Positions 51,566 to 61,299 are shown, counted from the stretch's first letter. The stretch: DNA of 64,000 bases from Paraescarpia echinospica (GCA_020002185.1 CM034531.1:88562288-88626287), one strand, 5' to 3'. Notes: generated by a model not told the origin, from the letters alone. A program made the numbers and translations.

Positions 51566-52225
51566 CTATGAAATAAACAAAGGATGAATAAAATGAGTGA
51601 GATAAAATGCATGCGTAGTATGCATTGTTTAAACGGTATGTAGTAAATTGAAATAAAATACTGTCTTGGTAAAATACATGCATGCATGTACTTATAAATA
51701 AAATGCATGCATATTTAAACGGTAAAATACATAATGCGTACTAGTAAAAACATGCATTAAATAAAATGCATTACAACAATAAAAACATGCATTTAAACGA
51801 TAAAATACATAATGCGTACTAGTAAAAACAACATGCATTTAAATAAAATGCATGTTACAACAATAAAAACGTGCATTTAAATAAAATGCATGCATGTTTA
51901 AAATAAAATACATGCTATAGTAAGCACTGTTTAAATATGTTACAACAATAAAAACGTGCATTTAAATAAAATGCATGCATGCTAAAAATGCATGCATGTA
52001 CTTATAAATAAAATGCATGCATGTTTAAACGGTAAAATACATATTGCGTACTAGTAAAAACATGCATTAAATAAAATGCATTACAACAATAAAAACGTGC
52101 ATTTAAACGATAAAATACATAATGCGTACTAGTAAAAACAACATGCATTTAAATAAAATGCATTACAACAATAAAAACGTGCATTTAAATAAAATGCATG
52201 CATGCTATAGTAAGCACTGTCTTAC
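51566..52225 (-). repeat. 660-bp intron filled with AT-rich repeats
   Basis: Composed of about ten shuffled copies of aaatgcatgcatttaaa and of acataatgcgtactagtaaa type motifs. It lies exactly between the donor of exon 1 and the acceptor of exon 2. Its function is unknown; the repeats resemble viral iterons in style only. Confidence 0.7.
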
Positions 52226-52251
52226 CGTGGTTTTGTTGTGGACGTGGCCAT
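52226..52251 (-). CDS. Exon 1 of the spliced viral-element gene
   Basis: 26 bp: ATG and eight codons (MATSTTKP plus two bases) before a consensus donor (CACG then gtaaga). Joining in phase 2 to 51565 restores exactly the frame open in exon 2, which is strong evidence for a genuine intron. Confidence 0.65.
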
Positions 52252-52372
52252 GTTGTTGGAGCGATGTGGTGGAGACGTCGTGTGTTCGTGTTTGTAAAAG
52301 TGTGTATGAAATGTGCGCGTCGTCAAACAGCGGCGGCGGCGCATGACACTACGACTGATTTTGATTGACATG

Positions 52373-53160
52373 TGAACGGAGAACAAAGGATTTTTACAAA
52401 CGTTAAACGAAACGTTAAAAGTACGAAATTAAACGTTATATACGATCACTGGGGGGTCAGGAAACACGAGATGCATATATATTAGAGAAATTCGCGGTAA
52501 AAGTCACATTTGACAATGAATGCACTGACGTGAACGCTAACTTTTTTCCTAAAACAAATTCCTCGGTAGAGTAGGCGGAATGCGTTAAGCGCACATGTGT
52601 GACATCTGTTGCGCGTGACTTAACGAGTTGGAATGTGAACGGAGAACAATGGATTTTTACAAACGATAAATGAAACGTTAAAAGCGCGAAATAAAACGTT
52701 GTATAAGATCGCTGGGGGATCAGGAAACACGAGATGCATAGATATTAGAGAAATTCGATGTAAAAGTCACATTTGACAATGAATGCACTGACGTGAACGA
52801 TAACTTTTTTCCGAAAACAAAATGCCTGGGTTGGATGAAGTATGCACGTCGATAATTGAAAAAGATAAGGATATGAGTGTGAAGTGCGCATGCGCGTTAT
52901 AGTGTAGACAATGACATTTCAAAAACAATAAACGAAACGTTAAAAGCACGAAACTAAACGTTGTATAGATTCTCTGTGGAGTCAGGAAACGTGAGGTGCA
53001 TCGATATTAGAGAAAATCGATGTAAGGAGAGATTTAACGGCGAATGTACTGACGTGACCGGATACTTTTTTTCGAAAACAAAATGTCTGAAATGTACGAG
53101 GCACGCACGCTGATAATTGAGTAAGATGACGTATTAGCGTGAAGTGCGCATGCGTGTTAT
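52373..53160. repeat. Triple 265-bp repeat between divergent genes
   Basis: Three diverged copies start near 52373, 52637 and 52905. Each carries a cgaaacgttaaaag-type block, a ggtcaggaaacacgagatgc block, ttagagaaattcg, aatgcactgacgtgaac and a run of T before gaaaacaaa. The first two are closest. Location between the minus gene (52251) and the plus gene (53275) suggests an enhancer, origin or both. Confidence 0.8.
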
Positions 53161-53170
53161 TTAAAAAAGG

Positions 53171-53177
53171 TATAAAA
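53171..53177 (+). promoter_or_regulatory. TATA box for the OB-fold gene
   Basis: tataaaa, 104 bp upstream of the ATG at 53275 and directly after the last 265-bp repeat. Confidence 0.6.
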
Positions 53178-53210
53178 CGGGTGAGAAAAATGTTATATTG
53201 TATGACGCTG

Positions 53211-53241
53211 AACTTCTAACCGTGTATTCTTTCTACAACAG
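53211..53241 (+). promoter_or_regulatory. Leader 3' splice site
   Basis: A branch-point-like ttctaac followed by a pyrimidine-rich stretch and acaacag, 33 bp before the ATG. It could be a leader intron acceptor or a spliced-leader acceptor; the matching donor is not clear. Confidence 0.45.
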
Positions 53242-53274
53242 CAGAGCAGCAAGCAGCAGACGTTCTTCCGCAAC

Positions 53275-54036
53275 ATGGCGGATGAAAGTCAACAACAACA
53301 ACCAAAAAAGTCGAAGGCACCACGTAAGCAGTCGATGAAGGCGGCGACAGCGGCCAGCAGCAGCAGTCAACCTTCGGCACTGATTGCAGCCTTGTCAACG
53401 GGGGTGTCACCACCCGTTAAGCGCCCCGTTACGCTGATCGCGGCCCCGTTGACTGTCGGCCGAAAGAGAAGCGCCGAAGAGGCGCGCTTGGAGCCCGACG
53501 ACACGGCCGAGCAGCCCCCGGTCCTGTCGCGGAGCGGTTCTATGGAGCGTGAATCGGCGGCGTCGACACGCGCCACAGCGGTGAGTCTGAGACATCTGAA
53601 GTGCGCTGTCAACGGTGTGTATAAACTCCTGTCGCCCGTTACGATCGAGGCCGTCTCGTACAAAGGTGAGCCCGGCACCACCTATTTGGGATGTTCCCGT
53701 TGTCGCCGGAAATTGCAGACAAGCAAAGACGGGACCCTGATATGTCGAACGCACGATGAAGTGTTTGTACCGAAATATTTCTTCGCGTTGCGTGTGATGG
53801 TGAAGGACGGCGAGGAGGAAGAAGACGAGCTTTGGCTTACGTTGTTCGATAGCCAAATGTCTAATCTCGTCGAGTTCACGGCCGAGTACTTGACGGAATT
53901 GAACGAGGAGGATCTCCGCGATACCGTGCTCGAGTTAACCGGTACTAAAGTGGAGATTAGTGTGCGGAAGACGAGTTGGAACGGGGACCCCTCGTATACA
54001 GTCCGCACACTAAAAAGATACGTCGACGATGACTAA
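53275..54036 (+). CDS. RPA-like zinc OB-fold ssDNA-binding protein, viral element
   Basis: 253 codons. The N-terminal ~100 residues are Lys/Ser/Ala/Pro-rich and look disordered, with basic clusters (KKSKAPRKQ, GRKRSAEE) suggesting nuclear import. The C-terminal part resembles the third DNA-binding OB fold of replication protein A: CSRCRRKL and CRTHDE as a zinc site, then KYFFALRVMVKDGEEEEDEL, LWLTLFDSQMS and EYLTEL. It probably binds single-stranded DNA during element replication. An in-frame phase-0 donor (GCG then gtgagt) at 53580/53581 separates the disordered and OB-fold halves. Base composition differs sharply from the host gene. Confidence 0.7.
   Translation: MADESQQQQPKKSKAPRKQSMKAATAASSSSQPSALIAALSTGVSPPVKRPVTLIAAPLTVGRKRSAEEARLEPDDTAEQPPVLSRSGSMERESAASTRATAVSLRHLKCAVNGVYKLLSPVTIEAVSYKGEPGTTYLGCSRCRRKLQTSKDGTLICRTHDEVFVPKYFFALRVMVKDGEEEEDELWLTLFDSQMSNLVEFTAEYLTELNEEDLRDTVLELTGTKVEISVRKTSWNGDPSYTVRTLKRYVDDD
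53581..53586 (+). promoter_or_regulatory. Phase-0 splice donor inside the OB-fold gene
   Basis: gtgagt after 102 complete codons. All four downstream acceptors (ending 54061, 54280, 54456, 54555) open phase-0 frames, so this donor is compatible with each of them. Confidence 0.45.
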
Positions 54037-54061
54037 TGTTGTTGTCTTGTGTTGTTTGTAG

Positions 54062-54256
54062 GAGGAGGAGGAAAATTGGCCGCTACTGGTAGATTTATTG
54101 AAGCACGCCAACGAACGACAACGAATGAGAGATCGTCGGGGGCTGGAACTAAGCAAGGAGAGCTTTGAACTATTAGCCGAGTCGGCCGAACAATATATAA
54201 GACCGTTTTGGTTGGGCTATAAAGCAAGCCTATTTCGTAGTAGTTTGATGTACTAA
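54062..54256 (+). CDS. Cassette ORF A, starts at a splice acceptor
   Basis: Open for 64 codons from the base after tttgtag to TAA, with no ATG near its start. It is preceded by gactaat, where taa is the OB-fold gene stop and the motif resembles a branch point. Encodes a helical, charged segment beginning EEEENWPLLVDLLKHANE. No family recognised. Confidence 0.45.
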   Translation, partial: EEEENWPLLVDLLKHANERQRMRDRRGLELSKESFELLAESAEQYIRPFWLGYKASLFRSSLMY

Positions 54257-54280
54257 CAGTTGTGCTTTTATATGCTTTAG

Positions 54281-54436
54281 GAAGTGCGCTGCGTACTCCA
54301 AAAAATGCTTGCAAACAACGAAAGGATTCGCGCTCAGTACGACGAGGTTGCGACGTTCGTAAGAACGTTGTTGGAACGGGGTGTGCCGGGGTCAGTAAAG
54401 ATGGAGGAGAAGGAGGAGGAAAAGAAGGAGGACTAA
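54281..54436 (+). CDS. Cassette ORF B, starts at a splice acceptor
   Basis: 51 codons from the base after tgctttag to TAA. The upstream tactaac is a perfect branch-point consensus and contains the stop codon of ORF A. Helical start (VLQKMLANNERIRAQYDEV), acidic end (EEKEEEKKED). Contains an internal phase-0 donor (TTC then gtaaga) at 54359. Confidence 0.45.
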   Translation, partial: EVRCVLQKMLANNERIRAQYDEVATFVRTLLERGVPGSVKMEEKEEEKKED

Positions 54437-54456
54437 TCATAATAATGTGTTTGTAG

Positions 54457-54537
54457 GACGCTCTGATGCAACACACCAGACGTGAGTGTATGAGCGACTT
54501 CCTACACGCGTTGCTGACGGTGATTCGTAAAGAGTAG
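54457..54537 (+). CDS. Cassette ORF C, starts at a splice acceptor
   Basis: 26 codons from the base after tttgtag to TAG. The stop of ORF B sits in the upstream gactaat. Starts DALMQHTRRECMSDFL. An in-frame ATG is its fourth codon. Confidence 0.4.
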   Translation, partial: DALMQHTRRECMSDFLHALLTVIRKE

Positions 54538-54555
54538 AACTGCTTTGTGCTGTAG

Positions 54556-55227
54556 GGTAGTGGCGGAGGAGTACGTGACGCTCACGTATTGGAGGCGATA
54601 ATCGAGGAGGCGCTGGGCGACTGCTCGACCCGAACGCGCCCCCCTCCACAGACGTATAACGACAGCCTGGGGACGATGGGACCGACGTGTTCGCCGTACT
54701 GGAGCGTATCGGAGGAGCTGGGGACGTGCCAACGGCAACTCGTCGTGCCGAGCCGGAGTCAGTTGATCGGGCGTTACGAACGACTGGCTATGGATCTCGT
54801 CGCCGAGACTATCGGCGAAATGGTTCTGGAGAAGGCGCGGTATCATTGCGGGGTATGCGAACCGAATGAAGGCCGCCCCTACGTTCACATGCCCGGCTAT
54901 CGCGCGGGGCGGCCGAATCGCGTCTACATGCAACGTTTCGATAAGCCGGGCTGTATTGTGACGCGGTATTTCAACGGCGTCATGGACACGTTCCTGCATC
55001 GATCGCTCATCCCCTGTTTCACGAGACTAGTGCATATTCTACACGAGACTACGGTGTCGATTTCTTCTGGAGATCAGCAGCCGCAAACGGGCCGTGCAGG
55101 AGAATTGTATTTGGTGCAATTTGTGTCGAACTGGTTGTTGGGAACGAATTGGCGCGATTATATGAATCGCGTGCAACTCGAGTCGGCCGTGCACACGTAC
55201 GTGCAACGCCGGAGCGGACTGGAATGA
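54556..55227 (+). CDS. Cassette ORF D, unknown viral-element protein
   Basis: 223 codons from the base after gctgtag to TGA; first in-frame ATG only about 40 codons in, so an upstream exon should provide the start. Contains YHCGVCEPNEGRPYVHMPGY with two close cysteines and histidines (possible metal site) and a mostly helical C-terminal half. GC-rich like the polymerase region. I do not recognise the family. Confidence 0.55.
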   Translation, partial: GSGGGVRDAHVLEAIIEEALGDCSTRTRPPPQTYNDSLGTMGPTCSPYWSVSEELGTCQRQLVVPSRSQLIGRYERLAMDLVAETIGEMVLEKARYHCGVCEPNEGRPYVHMPGYRAGRPNRVYMQRFDKPGCIVTRYFNGVMDTFLHRSLIPCFTRLVHILHETTVSISSGDQQPQTGRAGELYLVQFVSNWLLGTNWRDYMNRVQLESAVHTYVQRRSGLE

Positions 55228-55319
55228 ACGAACGCTAGTAGAATAGAGAACATTTTATTATTTGCTTGCTATTGAAACAAAGGCTTCACGCTGTGTTTGA
55301 ATGTTGTAAGAGTACCGAA

Positions 55320-55600
55320 TAAAACGTTGAAAATGTACTTTCCGTTTCCGAGTTACCAAGTTAGAAAAATTACCGCTAGTCGTACCACTAGTTAGAAAAA
55401 CCACCACATTCCACCGCTAGTTTCCGCTACAGTTAGAAAAATTACCGCTCTTCCCGCTAGGGTTAGAAAAACAAAACCACCACACCCTAGTTTCCGCTAC
55501 AGTTAGAAAAACCGTCACCGCATTCCACCGCTAGGGTTAGAAAAATCTTCCCGCTAGGGTGTACTTACCACCACCACCACCGCCACCGTCACCGTCGCCG
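55320..55600. repeat. Degenerate repeats upstream of the polymerase promoter
   Basis: Six occurrences of gttagaaaaa separated by ccaccg/ccgctag-type spacers, ending in a CCACCG-rich run at 55568-55600. Sits between ORF D and the TATA box of the polymerase, so probably regulatory. Confidence 0.6.
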
Positions 55601-55601
55601 T

Positions 55602-55609
55602 TATAAATA
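55602..55609 (+). promoter_or_regulatory. TATA box for the polymerase gene
   Basis: tataaata, 37 bp before the ATG at 55639, implying a very short leader. Confidence 0.6.
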
Positions 55610-55638
55610 GCGACGCTCGAAAAATATAATTAGAGAGA

Positions 55639-56745
55639 ATGCCACCATCACCTACTAGATGGCAATGTCCGAAATGTGGGCGCTATTTCGCGACGCAGTC
55701 GACGTTAGAACGACATGTATAGAGTTCGAAAAGTTGCGGCGACGAAGCGCTATGCGTAAAACGTCGAGAGTGTCCAAAATGTGGCACGCTATTCACCACG
55801 CGTCACGTTATGCTACGACATCTGAGGCTGCAGTGTGGCCGTTCGCCACCTCCTGAATCAGTGGCGGAGGCGGCAGCCGCTAGGGCGCCGTCGCCCGACG
55901 ATCTACAGCGTGTCGTAGACGAGCACCGGCGTAGCATAGAGACGTCGGTGGCGCGCGGCGTCATACAGTCGCGTTACAACTATCGTATGACCGCCTGTAC
56001 GAGTACGCGCGTGCTCGAACCGCGTCTGAGGGAAATGTTTCTCGCGCAAAAGAACGCGTTTAAAATTAACGTAAGCTATGGTTTTGTATTACGCCACAAG
56101 GTGTCGGGTCGGTACCGATATTTTCATTCTTCGTGTAACTGTTGCGGTCGCCTCCTCGAAACACCCGCCCTAGTTACCGATAGCCGTTCATTCGAACGAT
56201 TCCTCGACGCCGTGCGCACTACCGACGTACTGCAGTACGCCATCGCGCAGCGTCCCGACTCGTGATGGATCGTCGAGCTGGTATCTAACGCCACCTACTT
56301 CGTGAACGTCATCATCAATCATCCTATCGGCTGCGTTGGCGTGACGACGCTTCCCGCCTACGTGCGCCTCAACAAGTCCATCGTGTCGTTGACGAACGAT
56401 GATCGAGGTACGCCCTACGACGACCATCTGTGTCTCTTCCGATGCATCGCCCTTCACCTGCAAGGTCACCGACGAGGCGAAAGTGGCCGCCACATCGGTA
56501 CGAGCCGTTTAACGAAAGTCGCTAAACGTCTGCACGCGCGGTATTGTCGCGACACTTCGACATCGAACGGCGGCGGCGTGCGCCTGAACGAATTGGATCG
56601 CGTGGAGACGGTTTTCGGCATCAACGTCGTCGTCTATCGTCGACTGACGAACGACGTCGCCAAACTAGTCCGTCGATCGCGCGAAGCGCACCCCACGACG
56701 CTGAACGTCAACCTGTACGAGTCGCACTTCTCGTACATAAGCGAA
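55639..56745 (+). pseudogene. Family B DNA polymerase, zinc-finger N-terminal part
   Basis: One frame from ATG 55639, broken by in-frame TAG at 55720 and TGA at 56263. It holds two C2H2-like fingers (CPKCGRYFATQSTLERH and CPKCGTLFTTRHVMLRHLRL), then a region with the pattern CLFRCIALH (56432-56458) seen at the N-terminus of polymerases from Polinton-like and related elements, ending near HFSYISEN. The frame is then lost near 56745. Confidence 0.75.
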
Positions 56746-56747
56746 AA

Positions 56748-57945
56748 CGTACAAGTGCTGGAAATGCGGCAGCGTCCTCTGGCGGAGCGCGCACGATTTA
56801 CGACGTAACGAAGCGACGTGCGAAGGCGGCGTTCGTCACGTGTTCCCCGGCGGCGTCTACCGACCGACGGCGTCCGTATTCGAGCGGCTCGACGACGAAT
56901 GCATCGACGTCGGCGACGACGACCTGCGCTAGTACCCGTACCGCGCGACGTTCGATTTCGAGTGCTATTTCGCCAATAACGATCTGCCGACGGATAGCGA
57001 CAAATGCCGCTGGATCGCGCGACACGAACTGCTCAGCGTGAGCGTCGCGTCGAACGTGCCCGGTCACGAAGCGGCGCGCTGTTACGTCACGACCGGCGAT
57101 TCGTCGGAACTCGCGCGTCGCCTCATCGACGACCTGGAAGCGGTGAGCGCGGCGGCGTGCGCGATTATACGTCCCCGCTACGACGCGACCTTCGAGTCGC
57201 TCGACGCGCTCGACGTCGACTGGCGGCGACGATGCAACGACGACGACGACGCCGACGCGTCACCGTACGCCACTCTCGCCGACCGGCTGTGGACGTACCT
57301 TCGTCAAATGCCCGTATTGGGATTCAATTCGGGTAAGTACGACATGAACGTCGTCAAAAAGTACTTGACCCCCCTGCTCATAACCGACGACGCGCAGCAC
57401 ACGTCGTCGGCCTTTACCATTAAACGTCAGAACAATTACATGTGCCTGTCGACGACGACGTTGAAGTTCCTGAACATAACGAATTACCTCGCGCCCGGCG
57501 TTAGCTACAATCGCTTTCTGAAAGCGTACGGTTGCTCGGCAACAAAGGGCTACTTCCCGTACGAGCACATCGACGCGTTGTCGCGTCTGGACGAAACCGC
57601 CCTGCCGTCGCGCGAAGCTTTCTACAGCCAGCTGAAACGCGAGGGAATCTCCGCGGAGGCGTACGAGATTTGCGCGACGGCGTGGCGCGACGAGGGCATG
57701 ACGTCGATGCGCGATTTTCTTGTGTGGTATAACAATCGTGACGTGGCGCCGTTTCTCGAGGCCGTCGATCGCCAGTTCGCCTTCTATCGGCGCCGATGTA
57801 TCGACATGTTCAAGGACGCCATCAGCGTACCGGGGTTGACGTTGTTGTACCTGTTCAACGACCTGCCGAAGTCGATCCATTTCTCGCTCTTCAACGAGCC
57901 GAACAAAGATCTGCACCGTCTGCTGCAGGCGCAGATCGTCGATCA
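56748..57945 (+). pseudogene. Family B DNA polymerase, exonuclease domain part
   Basis: Second frame. Starts with a third Cys-rich finger (YKCWKCGSVLW), then PGGVYRPT, an in-frame TAG at 56930-56932, YPYRATFDFECYF (exonuclease I motif, D-x-E), MPVLGFNSGKYDMNVVKKY (exonuclease II motif) and FLVWYNNRDVAPFLEAV (exonuclease III-like, Y-x3-D). The spacing matches the organellar/viral polymerase B2 family that uses a protein primer. Confidence 0.8.
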
Positions 57946-58341
57946 TCTTCGCGCGCCACCACGAGGCCGACGTGACGTCGTTTCGTGGCGGCGACGCGCC
58001 GTGCCGATCGATAGTAGGCTTCGACGCAAACGGCCTCTATCTATGGGCGATAATGCAGGAGATGCCGACGCGCTGAGAACGCCTTTCGAGCGGAACGCGT
58101 GCACCGCTACGGTCGTATGGCCGTGGAGTGGTTGACGCGCGTGGAGGCGGAAACCGGCGCGCGTAAACGTCACCAGTTGAACGGACGCGAGAAGCGCATC
58201 GGAAAGAACCGAGTCGACGGCTGGTGCGCCGCCACGCGAACGGCGTATCAATTTCACGGCTGCTATTTTCACGGCTGCCCGACGTGTCAGGCGCACGTGA
58301 CGGCGAACGCCGTCAACGGTCAACCGATGACGACGCTGTAG
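57946..58341 (+). pseudogene. Family B DNA polymerase, motif A region
   Basis: Third frame (57948-58076) carries SIVGFDANGLYLWAIMQEMP, polymerase motif A with the catalytic Asp. It hits TGA at 58074. A fourth frame continues with YGRMAVEWLTRVEAE and FHGCYFHGCPTC, a segment found after motif A in this family, to TAG at 58339-58341. Confidence 0.8.
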
Positions 58342-59394
58342 GCCGCGACGATCGCCGTGACTGCCTACCTGCGCCGTTTCGTCGACGAAGTCGTCGAAAT
58401 GTGGGAGTGTCAGTGGCACGCCGTGCAACCGCCGGCGGTGCCGACGCCGCCCGACGCGTCACGATGGGAACCGCCGCCGACCGCCATTACGCTCTCGACG
58501 ATACTGGAGGCGGTGCGCGACGGCTCTCTGTTCGGCCTCGTGCAGTGCGATATCGCCGTACCGGAAGCGTTGCGCGACAAGTTCGCCGAGATGCAGCCGG
58601 TATTCAAGAACGTCGATATTGTGCGCGACGATCTCAGCCCGTTCATGCGCGACTACGCCGAGTCGCACGATCTCCTAACGCGACCTCAACGCACGCTCGT
58701 CGGTAGCTACTTCGGCGCGGCGATCGTGCTCGCGACGCCGCTCCTACGCTGGTATATGGCGCACGGGCTCGTCGTCGAGCGCGTCTACCAGATCGTCGAG
58801 TACGCGCCGATAGCGTGCTTTCGCCGCTTCGGCGACGCGGTTTCGACGGCGCGCCGCGAGGGCGATATCGATCCCGACAAATCGATCATCGCCGATACCT
58901 TTAAACTTCTCGGGAACAGTTCCTACGGGAAAACGATTACGCGCGTCGATCGGCACCGGGAAATCAAGTACGCGACGCCGGTCGGCGCGTCGATGCTCGT
59001 CAACAATCGGCGCTTCCGGCAACTGGACGTCGTCGTCGACGACGCGCTGTACGAGGTGGCGCTGAATAAGCGTAAAATCGTCTACGGCCTGCCGATACAT
59101 ATCGGCTATTTCGTATTGCAGTACGCAAAATTGAGAATGCTGGAATTTTATTACGATTTCGTCGACGCCTACATTCCCCGTCCGCTCTTCCAGTACTGCG
59201 CTATGGACACCGACTCGGCGTACATAGTCCTAGCCGGACGTGACGTCGACGCGCTCGTACCGGAAGAACGTCGCGAACACTATTTCCGGAATCGTTCGCT
59301 CTGGTTTCCGGCCGAATGCTGCGACGCGCACGTGGACGCCTACGTACGACGGCGCGTGGGACTAGCGTGGGACGGCGCGGCGGCCTGCTGCGCG
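58342..59394 (+). pseudogene. Family B DNA polymerase, motifs B and C, cut by gap
   Basis: Open in the same frame as the preceding piece after its TAG, to the gap. Contains TAYLRRFVDEVVEMWECQW, motif B as FKLLGNSSYGKTI and motif C as YCAMDTDSAYIVL (DTD). The longest intact part of the polymerase; its C-terminus is hidden in the Ns. Strong CpG richness. Confidence 0.85.
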
Positions 59395-60394
59395 NNNNNN
59401 NNNNNNNNNNNNNNNNNNNNNNNNNNNNNNNNNNNNNNNNNNNNNNNNNNNNNNNNNNNNNNNNNNNNNNNNNNNNNNNNNNNNNNNNNNNNNNNNNNNN
59501 NNNNNNNNNNNNNNNNNNNNNNNNNNNNNNNNNNNNNNNNNNNNNNNNNNNNNNNNNNNNNNNNNNNNNNNNNNNNNNNNNNNNNNNNNNNNNNNNNNNN
59601 NNNNNNNNNNNNNNNNNNNNNNNNNNNNNNNNNNNNNNNNNNNNNNNNNNNNNNNNNNNNNNNNNNNNNNNNNNNNNNNNNNNNNNNNNNNNNNNNNNNN
59701 NNNNNNNNNNNNNNNNNNNNNNNNNNNNNNNNNNNNNNNNNNNNNNNNNNNNNNNNNNNNNNNNNNNNNNNNNNNNNNNNNNNNNNNNNNNNNNNNNNNN
59801 NNNNNNNNNNNNNNNNNNNNNNNNNNNNNNNNNNNNNNNNNNNNNNNNNNNNNNNNNNNNNNNNNNNNNNNNNNNNNNNNNNNNNNNNNNNNNNNNNNNN
59901 NNNNNNNNNNNNNNNNNNNNNNNNNNNNNNNNNNNNNNNNNNNNNNNNNNNNNNNNNNNNNNNNNNNNNNNNNNNNNNNNNNNNNNNNNNNNNNNNNNNN
60001 NNNNNNNNNNNNNNNNNNNNNNNNNNNNNNNNNNNNNNNNNNNNNNNNNNNNNNNNNNNNNNNNNNNNNNNNNNNNNNNNNNNNNNNNNNNNNNNNNNNN
60101 NNNNNNNNNNNNNNNNNNNNNNNNNNNNNNNNNNNNNNNNNNNNNNNNNNNNNNNNNNNNNNNNNNNNNNNNNNNNNNNNNNNNNNNNNNNNNNNNNNNN
60201 NNNNNNNNNNNNNNNNNNNNNNNNNNNNNNNNNNNNNNNNNNNNNNNNNNNNNNNNNNNNNNNNNNNNNNNNNNNNNNNNNNNNNNNNNNNNNNNNNNNN
60301 NNNNNNNNNNNNNNNNNNNNNNNNNNNNNNNNNNNNNNNNNNNNNNNNNNNNNNNNNNNNNNNNNNNNNNNNNNNNNNNNNNNNNNNNNNNNNN
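59395..60394. other. Assembly gap, exactly 1000 N
   Basis: Round-number length indicates an unsized scaffold gap. Open frames running through it are meaningless. Confidence 1.
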
Positions 60395-60458
60395 TTATTT
60401 ATCACCATGTTCAGACAAGCTTTGAAATTAATGTGTTATGATGCAAATTATAGTGTAC

Positions 60459-60625
60459 CTTCCCACCCGATGGAGCAGTTGCACTGGACGATCCTGAATG
60501 TCTGCTTCAGCTCGTAGTCGTCAGCGAGCAGGTCAAACATACACTCGCCGCGGCCGGAACAGTTGCACAGGTTAACGGAGACATCGGCCGCCGCGACACC
60601 TCCCTTACCGTCCGAGGCCGAAAAC
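60459..60625 (-). CDS. Inverted copy of exon 27
   Basis: Same splice sites and codons as 30814-30980. Confidence 0.85.
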
Positions 60626-60840
60626 CTGTGAGCAGTCAGACATGGTAAACGCTATCAAACAAGAGTCAGACTGAGTGGTATGGTTGATATCCAAGTAATC
60701 AAAGACAAACAAATTCCTATGCACATATCAACAATTGCCGTGACGGAAAAGGCAACAATTGTTTATTATGTGTTGGCCATATTGCAACAAATTGTATCTA
60801 AGCCCAACGTTATTCTGTAAAGTCATACAATAGTACATAC

Positions 60841-61039
60841 GATATATTCATGGCTGCCATGCTGGTGGGCATCCACGTGTAAACGTTGTTCTCGAATGTG
60901 GCGCCATCTGGGAGTGTCGACTCGAGTGTGACGTTGACAGTATCGCCATCTAGATCGACCGTCGTCAACGTCAGAGAATTGACCTCCCCCGCAGTCACAT
61001 TGAATACTACATCAACGGTAATATTCGGGCTCGCGTTGG
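60841..61039 (-). CDS. Inverted copy of exon 26
   Basis: Same splice sites and codons as 30400-30598. Confidence 0.85.
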
Positions 61040-61299
61040 CTGAAAAACAAAGGAACAACCAATGTATAAAAGATAAATGCCAGGAAGAACTACTGTTTCG
61101 GATAGGCACGAGGTGGTTTATTGGCAGATTTTATATCAACAAATGTAAAAAAATAATTTAACAAATGTATACAGCGACAAAACCTCGCTTTACAATCACT
61201 TCGATAATACAGCCATTTCGCCTCATATACAACATAAACGAAGTGTTACATCAATAATATTATTGATTCATGATGACATCATTCATCACTTTCCCTTAC

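Noticed and set aside
53367..54999. Minus-strand frames of 104-165 codons
   Set aside because: Antisense shadows of GC-rich coding DNA without recognisable domains.
56544..57336. Plus-strand frames rich in Arg/Ser at 56544-57041 and 57004-57336
   Set aside because: GC-rich off-frame readings of the polymerase; no motif, while the other frame has exonuclease motifs.
55639..58341. Stop codon reassignment or programmed frameshifting in the polymerase
   Set aside because: Both TAG and TGA occur, frame changes lack slippery sites I could recognise, and neighbouring ORFs end at normal TAA/TAG/TGA stops; decay or base errors are simpler.
58357..60441. Open frames spanning the N gap
   Set aside because: Ns are translated as X; the apparent 694-codon frame joins unrelated sequence.
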